This document shows, in pieces, positions 48,959-59,527 of a DNA stretch of 64,000 nucleotides. The notes beneath the pieces are model-generated. The model ran no database searches. It saw nothing but the letters and a program-made list of their open reading frames with translations, and was not told where the DNA came from. Each line of letters starts with the position of its first letter. Position 1 is the stretch's first letter. The stretch comes from Raphanus sativus. Its lineage: Eukaryota; Streptophyta; Magnoliopsida; Brassicales; Brassicaceae. The translations under genes were made by a program, and so were the position numbers. The DNA is taken from assembly GCF_000801105.2 (NCBI RefSeq), contig NC_079519.1, positions 11,964,668-12,028,667 on the forward strand, in the 5' to 3' direction.

Positions 48959-49411
48959 TTCCTTATATGTCAAGTTGTTATTCGACCTCTTTTTTATGTC
49001 TTTCTCTACTCTCTTTCTTCTTCTTCTTTTTTTCTTCCAACCAAACGCTGTACTTACCTCTCCTCTTCCTCGTTGATGACGAAAGCCAAAAACGCCCTCC
49101 ACACTCTTTCCGCCGCCAATCTGTCCTGCAAAAAAGCTACTCTCCCCCAGCCTTCTAAAAAGGTCGTCATCAAGTTCAACAAAGATTTTCCTCACGCGAT
49201 TTCAATTTATTCAACTTTAAAAAAGAAAAACAAATTAAAAACCTCAATGGAGGATGAAAAAAATAAATAGATTAACAAAGGTTGTAAAGTTTTTAAATCA
49301 CAAAATTAAAAACTAATTTAATCTTAAGAATCCATTAGTGTCTAACCAATGGACTTGCTCTTAGATGGTTAACAATATACTCGATGCAAACAAAAGAGAC
49401 AGCCTATTCTC
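48959..49411. other. Downstream flank of MRD1, no gene seen
   Basis: Contains a CT-rich stretch (48990-49040) and, near 49350, a further CTTGCTCTTAG-type end possibly related to the MITEs. Minus-strand 3' UTR of MRD1 is expected here. Confidence 0.45.
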
Positions 49412-52400
49412 TCAAACTTCATTCTTCTTTGAAACAACTGTCGAGCATCTCCTTAACTTTCTTGGATTATCGTATTCTTGGTCAATATACTTGGCAGCAG
49501 AACGAACTCTGATAGCTTTCATGCTATTGTCATCTTTGGCCCACTCGAGCACCTGTAAAGATGGCACATAGGGTGTCTAGGATCAGGGCCGACTTAAGGT
49601 ATGGGGCAGAGGGGCGTGGGCCCTAGGGCCCAAACACTTTTTGAAAAAAATAATGTTAAAAAGGGGTCTAATTTTTTAAAAAATTGTTAAGGATAAGGAC
49701 CTAAAAAGTTAAGTTGTCCAAAAATACATGTAAAAAAAATTAAATATTTTCTTTTGCCCAAGGGCCCACAGATATTTTGAGCCGACCCTGTCTAGGATGC
49801 ATCCAAGGAAAAGCTTTAGAGAGACAAGAGACTTACCAAAGGGCGTCCGTGTAAATGGATGCCGGATAATGACTTTCTAGCGTTTAAAGCTTCTTGCTTT
49901 GTCTCAAATTCAATAAAAGCAAAACCAGCATGTCTGCTATTCCTCTTTGGATAACCAAGTCTAGTGATCTGCATAAACAAGAAGAAATGAGTGGTTTAAA
50001 AGATCCAAATATATCTTGTTTGCATTCCAGTACAATAGAGCTAATGTTTTTACCCTCATTTACTTATTCTAAAAGATAATCTTAATATGCGTAAGACCAA
50101 ACTTTCACATAGTTACGAGAATGGCAAAATTGTAAATTGCATGGCTTGAAAATACAACTAATACGCTCGGCACAAATTCATACTGTACCTGCGCAAATTG
50201 ACTGAATAGCTGCCTTAGATCTTTGCTGGTTGCTTCAAAGGCTACGTTTTTCACAAGTAACTTTTTCGAAGTTTTGTATTTGTCTGAACCTTTCCCAACC
50301 GTGTCACTCTGCTTGTTTTCACAGAATCTAAATTTCAAAGCGTACCCATCCAAAACAGTTTCCTACAAACAAACAAAAAAGATTAAAAATGCCACTGTAG
50401 CTCAGCTTGATAGACTCCAATCAAAATTAAGTTTCAAAGCGACTTAACTAAATAATATTACCTGTAGATCTCTGTAGACACTCGTCGCTGTCTCAATAGA
50501 GTCGAATTCTACAAAACCATAACCGGTTGAAAGACACTTCCCTTTCTTTACATGTTTTATTATCTGCTTATAAAAAGAACTTAAATAAATAAATAAGACC
50601 TATGTTTATCATCTGTCAGCAATGAACAACAACTTTACCTTAACACTCAGAATCTTTCCATGCTTCACCAATTCAGTCAACTGCTTCTTCAAACTCTCTT
50701 CAGTTGTCTCGAAGCTCAGATTCTTAACATAAAGTACATTTGACTGAAACATTATAAGATTCATCAGAATACAGATACATTCACTACATAACATGAAACT
50801 TACAAGATAGTACTAAATTCATACATCACCCCACGAGAGGTAACGCTGAAACCAAAATACAGTTGCCCAGAAGCTAATATTGGTTGGTGGCGGTAGCATT
50901 TTTCAACTGTATATTTCAGTTCAAAAAAGTACCTCAGTTATGTCTGAATCGATTCCAACAATCTTATCAAAGTTGGATCTTGTCACAACATGAATCTTCT
51001 TTTTATTGCTATCGACAAGTGCTTTTGGCTCAAGAATATCTCCAGGAGCCCACTCCAGAAACAGGGGAACGTATCTGTAATAAAATAGGGACAAATGAAA
51101 AGATTTTAGAATTTATAAAGAAACAAATTGTCAAAAGTTAGTCATATGTTTAAGGCTTACTTGAAACACTTGTAAGCCATATTCTTCATAGCTGCACGTG
51201 CCTCAGCCGGTTCAAGGAAAACAACCTGAGGGTGGACAGGTTAGAGAACATTCAATCACCTATATATTAGTTGAAGATAATAATAATAATAATAATAATA
51301 ATAATAGTAATAATAATTACCAAGGCCATCGTCTTTGTGGGAGGAAGAATAATTTTGTCCAGACTTCCATATTTTCCAAACATTTGAGCAAGTTCCTTTT
51401 CAGTGGAAGCAAATGGCAAATTCTTAACTAAGAGAATATGGTTGCTTCGGTTCTTCTTCTCATCACCTTTCCCTGAAGCAAATTCTTCCAAAGAGGTGAC
51501 ATTTACTCCAGCTTTAGCAAAGGCTTCTTTCGTCTCCGCAATCACTTTTGTTTCTCCCAAAGCAAGGCGTACAGCAGGATCTTCGGATTCACGGTCGAGC
51601 AACTCGCTCTTTTTCACACAATACATCCTGGCTATGTTTTCTAGGATCTACAACACGCCAAAAGGTAAAGGAAAAAAAAAAACATGAAGCCAAGCAAAAA
51701 AAGAAAAGACAATAAAGGATGGATTCTTGAAACAAGAAAAGGGTACAGTATCGGGTCGCATGAATAAACTATTCCAAGCCTTTGTATTTCCGCCGGCTTC
51801 AGACGCTTTTCTTTGTTCCTCTCTCTTTTGCTTGAATGTTTTTGGGATATTACAAGTGTAATTACTGTTGGGATAAACAAGTAATGAAAATTATATAGTC
51901 CACAAAAATATATATTTCAAGATTGAAGACCGAAACATAAAACTGGGCGACTGACACTTGTTTCTCACGGTGCTTGGCTGGTAAAATACGCAACAACCGC
52001 CCTTGAAAAGTCTGGTTATCTAATTGCTCCATTGCCCTGCAACACCATTTAAGAACCTGAACTGAACAGCTAGAGATTAACATGAGGGAGGCTACTTTTT
52101 TTTTTGGGTTTGAATCATACATACCTTGCTGCAGATTCAGGTATCCGGTAAAGGATGTAGGCCATTCCTTTGGACCTTTTTGTCTCCTGGTCAAGAACAA
52201 GATGGACCTCTGATATTTCACCAAAATTGCTAAAAGGCTTCATGAGTAGCTCTTCTTCTCTATTTTTTTGCATGAGATTAGAATCAGAGATCATCGATAT
52301 ATAACTTAAGATAAATATATAGCACAAGATTAAACAAGAAGCTGATGCATTACGTTGTAGTGTAAGGTAGGTTAAGGACGAAAATGCGACCAGTGTTAAG

Positions 52401-53264
52401 AATATCATCACTGTTAGATTTCTTGCAATCGGCTTCTACCTCCAACATTGTATCACCAGCTACATCTTCACTAGTATCAGTTTCATCATCACTGTCCAGA
52501 TTTTTCTTTATCTTACTTTTGAAGTATTCCATATCAGAAGCATCATCACCAAGATTCTTTTTAGCCTTTTTAGCTTTGTTACCAATGGCGATTACTGGCG
52601 AGACCTTCTTTTTGCAAGGAATAAACATGTCATTTGACCAAAATTTCCGATTATCCTCAAGCAATTCTTGGAGCCGAGGATCATCACCCTCAGGTTTCTT
52701 TATGGCTCCTTGAGCATAATTAGCATTAGAAGATTTAACTTTCCCTTCTTTCTCGAGTGAATCAAAACTACTCGGAGGAGGGTTCGCAACCTATAAAGCC
52801 AAAAGGAGTAAGCTATAAAACTAGATTCGAAACTAGTAAGGCAAAGTGTAACGGAGTCTCAAACCTCAACAGATATTCGCAAAGTGTCAATATAAGTATG
52901 GTTGAAATAAGTGATAGCCTCTTGAGCTTCTTCTTCTTTACGAAATCCAATAAAAGCAAATTGTCTACTTCTGCCATCACTGCCAAGCGAAAAGAAAAAA
53001 AAAACGTTACTAGTGATTATTCAAAAATTAGACTCAAAATTGAATATACAAGTAGTATGTATACCATAAACGCATCAATTTCACGTCTGTGATTTCTCCT
53101 TTTGTTGAGAAGACACCTCGAAGTCCATCTTCTGTTATATATTTGGATAAACCCTTAACGATTATCCTCGACCTGGAATTTTCAGGGCCAAAGATAAAAA
53201 CTCTCTGACATTAGTTGATTTGTTTTATGCGAAACCAAATGTCCTGGGAAACAAATACTTACAT
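49412..53264 (-). CDS. MRD1: Multiple RNA-binding domain protein MRD1 (five RRMs)
   Basis: Fifteen coding segments on the minus strand: 53264-53263, 53172-53065, 52979-52865, 52790-52354, 52259-52125, 52036-51956, 51864-51747, 51647-51321, 51225-51161, 51074-50933, 50743-50639, 50563-50462, 50362-50189, 49968-49837, 49552-49412. Phases close to 727 aa. RRM1 (2-75: RIIVKGL, RQFAFIGF), RRM2 (about 209-292: RIFVLNLP), RRM3 (about 402-470: ILLVKNLPF), RRM4 (about 512-579: LYVKNLSF, YGFVEF) and RRM5 (about 612-695: LLVKNVAF, GFAFIEF). An acidic/lysine linker separates RRM1 and RRM2. MRD1 homologues act in the nucleolus on early 35S/47S pre-rRNA processing for 18S rRNA. The ATG is interrupted by intron 1 (A and T in the first exon, G at 53172). 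The best Arabidopsis match I recall is AT4G19610, which is not at this locus. Confidence 0.9.
49584..49790. mobile_element. hAT-type MITE in the last intron of MRD1
   Basis: A 207-bp insertion with short inverted ends (CAGGGCCGACTT and, reversed, CAGGGTCGGCTC). It is flanked by an exact 8-bp target duplication TCTAGGAT (49576-49583, 49791-49798), the hAT hallmark. No coding capacity. Confidence 0.9.
51268..51318. repeat. (AAT)n microsatellite in MRD1 intron 8
   Basis: About 15 ATA/ATT trinucleotides lie immediately next to the intron donor (GTAATT on the minus strand, 51315-51320). Confidence 0.85.
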
Positions 53265-53307
53265 TATCTCTTTAGCAGAGCTTGTCCTGGGAGCTCTAGG
53301 CTTTATA

Positions 53308-53388
<81 letters not shown>

Positions 53389-53500
53389 GGACAAGCTTTA
53401 GCTGCTATCTTCCTAGAGGGGTTTTAGGTTTTTTTTTTTGTTATTCCTTCCGGGACGTGGCCCTCTATGGAATCTTGCCAAGCCCATCCTTCACAGCAAA
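53265..53500 (-). promoter_or_regulatory. MRD1 5' leader and promoter with long (CT)n tract
   Basis: Minus-strand leader contains an uninterrupted CT array (plus-strand GA, about 53311-53385). Further upstream on the minus strand are AAACCTAAAACCCC (telo-box-like, near 53420-53434) and GATGGGCTTGG (site II-like TGGGCT, near 53480-53490). These are typical of plant ribosome-biogenesis promoters. The transcription start is not evident. Confidence 0.5.
53311..53385. repeat. (GA)n microsatellite
   Basis: About 37 consecutive GA units. They are flanked by an inverted repeat (GCAGAGCTTGTCCTGG on the left, AGGACAAGCTTTAGCTGC on the right). Confidence 0.95.
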
Positions 53501-53633
53501 AAAAAACGTTTTTATCCGAGTTAGGTTTCGCATAAGATTCACGCGGACCTATAAGATTTATTTATTTTATTTTATTTTTGACGAAAGACCTATAAGACTT
53601 ATTTTCAACCAAAAAATATATAATCTTCTTATA

Positions 53634-53898
53634 TACTCTTTCTGTTTCATAATAAGTGTCACTCTAAACTCATTTTCTTGTTACACAAAGAGTATCACTT
53701 TACAATTCCAATGTAAATTATACTAATTTTCAGCTGAAAATTAATTGCAAACTGCATTGATTTTATAAATAATTTTATTTATCTAAAATACTATTGGTCA
53801 AAGAAGTATAATTAATTACAACTTACATATATTTCGACAACTTTCTTAATCTATGTGAAAAATGTCACAACGACACTCTTTAAGAAACGGAGGGAGTA
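53634..53898. mobile_element. Stowaway/Mariner-like MITE
   Basis: About 265 bp with inverted ends. The left is TACTCTTTCTGTTTCATAAT followed by AAGTGTC. The right, reversed, is TACTCCCTCCGTTTCTTAAA followed by GAGTGTC. TA dinucleotides flank both sides. This is the common CTCCCTCCGTTTC plant family. Confidence 0.85.
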
Positions 53899-53998
53899 TG
53901 ATTTAAAAGACATTACAACATTTTAAGTATGACATGTGTAATTACTAAAATGCTTCCGAAAGTCTCTAGAAAAATATAGTAGTCCTTCTAAACATATA

Positions 53999-55469
53999 CT
54001 AGGGACTAATCCGTGCATGCACAGAACTATTTTAATTTTTAAATGTTAATTATATATTTTTTGTATTCTAAATTGCATGTTTGTGTATATATAACTGATT
54101 TGTATTTATGGTTTGCATAATAGAAAATTTTTCATTTTTAGGTTAAAATTATGGTATTGTATTGTTGATGTAAAATATTTTTTTGTGATGTTTGAATTTT
54201 ATTGTTGCTCGTGTGGTTAACCTAAGTGATATTAGTGCTTAGCCATATATTTGAGAAATCAATTTTCTATGTGTCGTGCTCACGTTTATTTTTATGATGG
54301 TTGATTACACTGATACCTTTAATGAAAAATTTTACATTTAAATATTATTTTCTGTTTAAACTTTTACAAATAATATAAAAATAAAAATAAAAAATTTATA
54401 AATTTAGAAATTTTTAAAAATGTATTTTAGAAACGAAAATATATTTATATATAATATGATTTCGTTAAAAAGAAAAGTTCACAAAATAGTATTATTTCAT
54501 TTTAAAAATATTTTAAATAACATAAAAATACTTTTGAAGTATTAAAATACTTTCTTAGTTGAAAAAATTATATTTGTATATAATGAGATTTCATAAAAAA
54601 AATTATTTGAGAAATTAGTTTCCTATGTCTCGCGCTCACATTTACTCTCACGATGGTTGATTACACTAATACCTTAATGAATTAAAATGTTATATTAATT
54701 ATTATTATTGATATTTTATTTACTTTTCTTTTTAAATATTTTTAAAAATAACATATAATAAAATAAAACATTTATAAAGCTTAAAAACGAATTTAAAAAC
54801 GAAAATATATTTAAATATAATATAATTTCATTAAAAAGGAAAGCTCTCAAAATAATAATATTCCTGTAATACTATTTTAAAAGCATAAAATACTTTTAAG
54901 TGATAAAATATTTTCTTAGATGAAAATTTTATATTTTTATATAATGTGATTTCATAAAAATACAATTCACACAGATAATCTTGATATTAGAAAAAGAAAT
55001 ATTATTTCTTTTAAAACATAATTTTAAACAATAAAAATAATATTTTTTTTTCAAAATAATAGAAATATCTTTTATATATCTATCTTTTTCTTAGATGATT
55101 AAATTAAATAATTAAGTAACATAAATTGGTATATGTTAAATTGACCAAAATAGTTTATAATTAGTATTGAAATGTTTTATTTATTTTTTCATATATTTAG
55201 TTGACTAAATTATCTTTCAATTACATCAAAAAAATATCTGTAAATTATATTTTTACTTATATAATATGATTTCTCAAATACAATAACAATATTTTTTACT
55301 GTTTAAAATTTATGTTTTAATGTTTGTGGAACTTAATATAACCATAATCAAAATATTAAAGAAAATCTGAATTCTCATTTGTAAGATTATTTTAAAAAAT
55401 TCAGCTTGCAATTCAATAAAACTAAGACATAAAATTATTTAGGACTTATAAAACTATTTTAATTATCTA
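53999..55469 (-). mobile_element. Helitron-like remnant (3' end at 53999, minus strand)
   Basis: On the minus strand GTGCATGCAC (54013-54022, a perfect palindrome) is followed ten bases later by CTAG|T at 54002-53998, the Helitron 3'-end layout. The remaining 1.4 kb is very A+T-rich and non-coding, with two diverged copies of an ACGATGGTTGATTACACT-type motif (54294 and 54650). The 5' end is not identified, so the right limit is only the next element. Confidence 0.45.
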
Positions 55470-57378
55470 TCTATACTAATAAAGTAGGCTTTTTTATCTC
55501 CTTGGGGGGGAAAAATGCCATGTGGCATTTTCTTTTTAATAATTAAAATATTTTCTCAACTTAAATTTAATGAATTTTGGTATTAATTGTGAAATAAATG
55601 GGGGAAAGGGGGTTAAACTTTTCTTGATACATGTCCAAGGGTTTATAAGAGTGTTTTGAATCTGATCCAGATCCGAAATTGAACTGATAAATCTGTGACC
55701 CAATAGAAATCGAGATTGAGTTTTATTCCAGCATTGGTTAAACCAATAGATAACTTTTTATTATTCTAAATTTCTAATTAAAATTTTGAAATTTCAGTTT
55801 TATTGTCGTCTTCCTCTTCTTCTACACTACAATTTACGTTTGCAAAAAAGTGAGTCATGATTGTGCTTGAGCTGCACGTCCGTAAAACAGACTGAAACAC
55901 GATGAGACTTATTATTCCCCTACACTACGATTTACTTTGGCAAGAAAGGTGAGTAATTTTTTTTTTTAATTTAATTTAATACAAATCATTACATTTTTAA
56001 TTTACGGATCAAAAAAAATAAAATCATATGATCGTATGAATTACAAAACAGAGTTTGGATTGTTGAAGAAGAAAAACCTAGCGAGATTGATTATAATAAA
56101 TTAGAGAATGCTCTTACTGAAAAATATCCCAAAAATGATGAAGTGACAAATTTAGAAAAAAAATTGTTGGTAAGTTTTAAAATTTAGAAAAAACCAAAAT
56201 TAGTTGATGTGATCTAATGTTAGTTTATTTTTGTTATTGACAATTTATTACAATAATGTTTTAATTCTGGTTTTTTTTTGGATTGGAAAATGTCATGACT
56301 TTTTTCGATGTCATAATTCTTATGTTACAACTTTTTTAAATAGTCTAAATTATTTCTTAATATTTTGTATGTACACTTAAAATTCTTAACTTTAGTTTAT
56401 GTATATATTTGTTTTCATAGCTAATATATTATTATATAATAAAACTAATTTATTTATTAACCCGCAATTCATCTGCGGTTAATCCAATGATCCAGTGATT
56501 CGGTAAATCATCTGATTCAGTGTCCGGGTCGGGTTTCAAAACACTGGTTTATAGAATTTTTTTGTATTTGATGTTGACGATGGAGAATATAGCCTCTACA
56601 ATTCTCATTCTTTAACGCAACCGACGTAATCATTTATATAATCAATCCAGAAATCACATTCATCCCACCATCTCCTATTGAATGCTTCTTTAGTTCCTGC
56701 TTTCTCAGTTTCATTGTATATGTATAGATGGTGTGAGAGTTCGGATGATACTCCTTTTACTTTTTCCAATTCAATCATTGTCGAATTTCCAGTTTCATTG
56801 CTCGGAGTTAAAGACAAATCAGTGTAGAGATGTTCAAACTAGGCTACAACAATTTTGGAAAGCTTGAAATGTTAAGAAAGGAAAAAGATATCGGGGTTGA
56901 TATGTTGTTGATTAATGGGAAGCTACACCGCTTTCTTATTTCAGTTTACCAGTTAATAATTGCTTACTTTTAAAGTATCAGTTTTTTTATGCATCATTTT
57001 CTTTTTCAGGTGGTGCTTCTACATGCGTTAATCAACTTTCTCAGATTTAACAATTTTAAATATTTTTTGAAAGAAAGCTCAGTCTATGATACGAGTATTT
57101 AAAATTCCAACTAAAATAACTTTTTTACGACTATTAATTTTTATTCTATTTTTGTTAAATCAATTAGTAACAACTACTTATGCTATTTTACTTTGAACTA
57201 AATAACTTCAAACAAAATAATATATTATAGTCGTTAATCATTATAAAAAAGATCAGAAAATATTATTTTTTACATATTTTTATTTTACATATTTTCTTTA
57301 CTAAGACCATATAATAAATTATAAATTTAAATAAGAAAAAATCTATAAATCCGGCGCGTAGCGCCGGAATATCACTAG
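55470..57378 (+). mobile_element. Helitron (non-autonomous, 1.9 kb) carrying a coding-like fragment
   Basis: Starts A|TCTATACTAATAAAGTAGGC at 55470. Ends with hairpin CCGGCGC-GTA-GCGCCGG (57351-57367), seven spacer bases and CTAG|T (57375-57379). This satisfies the TC…CTRR rule with insertion between A and T. No Rep/helicase was seen. A minus-strand open segment (56605-56840) looks like captured coding sequence. Confidence 0.75.
56605..56840 (-). pseudogene. Unidentified coding-like fragment inside the Helitron
   Basis: An open segment of about 78 codons on the minus strand is bounded upstream by a stop. It has balanced, protein-like composition (MIELEKVKG, SHHLYIYNETEKAGTKEAFN, RRWWDECDFWIDYINDYV), unlike the A+T-rich noise around it. 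I do not recognise the family. Probably an exon captured from a host gene; no start codon or splice sites are evident. Confidence 0.4.
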
Positions 57379-58275
57379 TTGTAAATATTGATATGTATTC
57401 ATGAGCTTCCAAAAATGTATCAGTTACTTATGTTGTAATTTCCCATTGATGATTGCTTATTTTCTAATATTTTTTAACAACAAATATATAATTTGATAAA
57501 ATTATGAAAATACATGCACATTTAAACGATATATAAAGTTAGTTTTATTTAAGTTAAATATAATAAGAATATTATACTTCAGTTTTATATATTTAACTCA
57601 ACATACTCACAACATGAGTGACTTGACTAATCCAACTTATATCTAAAATCATAAATTTAATTGCAATAAGAATATATACTTTTACAATAATAATTTATTT
57701 GTTAAATATAAATTATAGGAATAACTCAAAACACATTTACAAATGAAAATAAAAATATTAACCAACTATTACAATTTAGTTCTTTTGTAAAAAAAACAAA
57801 AATATATATATACGCATGAGACTTCAGAATATTATCGTTATATTAATTTATGTAATTTGGAATCAGACACTTTAGTTTGTTTTTTATTTCAATCTAAGCA
57901 CAATATATATTAAGTTATACATAATATTCCTAAAATATATTTGTCTATCTAAGACAACAACTAGTTTAAATACAAATACGGAAATTAAAAATTTAATATA
58001 TTTAGAATAAAAAAATATTATAATTTAATTTAGAGAAATATATGCAATCCAAAATATTCAAATGATAACTAAATCAACTGTAAAAATAACAAAACCGACT
58101 AGATATATATATCTAAAATCATTTGTCTAATTAAATTAATATAATATAATTTTATTAATATAAATTATGAATAAAATATAAATTAATAAAATTAAAAGTA
58201 AATAACAATCAATTATTATAATATATTTACTTTATAAATATTTATATCGTGCACGAGCACCAGAAAATCACCTAG
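57379..58275 (+). mobile_element. A+T-rich segment ending in a second Helitron-like 3' terminus
   Basis: GTGC-ACGA-GCAC (58249-58260) is followed 11 bases later by CTAG|T (58272-58276). The segment may be the right part of an older Helitron into which the 55470-57378 element inserted. No coding capacity. Confidence 0.4.
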
Positions 58276-58429
58276 TATCAAAAGTATTTAATTACCAATA
58301 TTGTATATTTACATATATATCCTTAAATATCAGAAAACCACACATCTTTCAGATAAATGTTTAATGTAGTTTTTCATTTCTTATATTATATATTTACTTA
58401 TTATTTAGTTTTTTATATTGCATATTTAT
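58276..58429. other. Short A+T-rich spacer
   Basis: No feature seen before the LINE begins. Confidence 0.4.
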
Positions 58430-59527
58430 TTATTCTGAACAAACTGCTCAAGATGAAGACAGTAGTTTATCCTCTGATCCATCTCCGGCTTATGAATGGT
58501 GAAACGGCAAGGTTCTGGCACGACAACTGGAGTCCATTTGGATGCCTCTACGACTACCTAGGAGCTTCGTCATCCAGGTTAGGAATACCACTCAACGCAA
58601 CAGTGGCCTCGCTTTTCAGGAATGGTTCATGGCGTCTGCCTCCTGCAAGGTCAGAGCATCAATTGAATCTTCTCGCCTACTTAACCACAATTCAATTGTC
58701 GGAAGGACAAGACACATTTAGTTGGGAACTAGAAGGCAAAGCGATGATGAAATTTGAAACTGGTAAGATATATCACTACCTGAGGGGAATCACTAAAACT
58801 AAGGAATGGGCTCCAGCGGTTTGGTCTTCTCGGAGTATCCCTAGGCACTCCTTCCATGCTTGGCTGGTGGTGCTTGACCGTAACCCGACTCAAGATCGCC
58901 TCATCAGATGGGGTCTTCCAGTGAGTCACCTCTGCCTCCTCTCCAACACTGCCGCTGAGACGAGAAGCCACTTATATATGGACTGCCCTTTTAGCTATGT
59001 ACTCTGGTCTTTGGTTGCTGCAAAATGTCAACTTCAAGCCCTTCAAAGTTGGACGGATCTCCTCAATCAGATGACTACTTTGTCGGCCCCTCGATCAAAG
59101 AAGCTTCTATGTCTCCTAGCCTGGAAATCGGTGATGTATTGGCTATGGCGAGAACGGAATGAACGGCTGCATGCACAGATTTTTAGAAGTGTCGATTCTC
59201 TCTTGAAAACAATCGATCTCCAGGCGCGAAACCAAATCCAGAGTTTTCGCGAAGCCTCCCCCTCTCTTGCTTCACAGATGATTCAGTTGGGATTCACCTA
59301 ATCGCTCCTGCTCTCTCTCCGATCGGTTCCGGAATGGTTTCTATCACTGCTCACAAACGACTCTCTCTCGATGTTTCCTTATTTTGGGCTGGCTCTCTCC
59401 TGGGCCTCTTCTATCTATCTAATGGGTTTCAATTAAGGTTCTTCTTTTCGTTACTGGGCCACTCTCTTTTCAACCTTGGCTAAAGCCTGTAAACTCTTTT
59501 TATTTTTTCTGCATTTTTAATGGAGTT
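58430..59527 (+). mobile_element. 5'-truncated LINE (zf-RVT region)
   Basis: Translation from about 58450 to 59301 has the plant LINE post-RT module: GETARFWHDNWSPFG, RHSFHAWLVVLDRNPTQDRL and a zinc-finger-like CLLSNTAAETRSHLYMDC. It ends with YWLWRERNERLHAQ and a stop at 59299-59301. No RNase H is present. The A/T-rich tail near 59490-59527 is likely the 3' end. RT and ORF1 are missing. Confidence 0.85.

Noticed and set aside
53215..53726. Open frames with long Arg-Glu repeats
   Set aside because: They are translations of the (GA)n microsatellite and its flanks on the wrong strand of MRD1.
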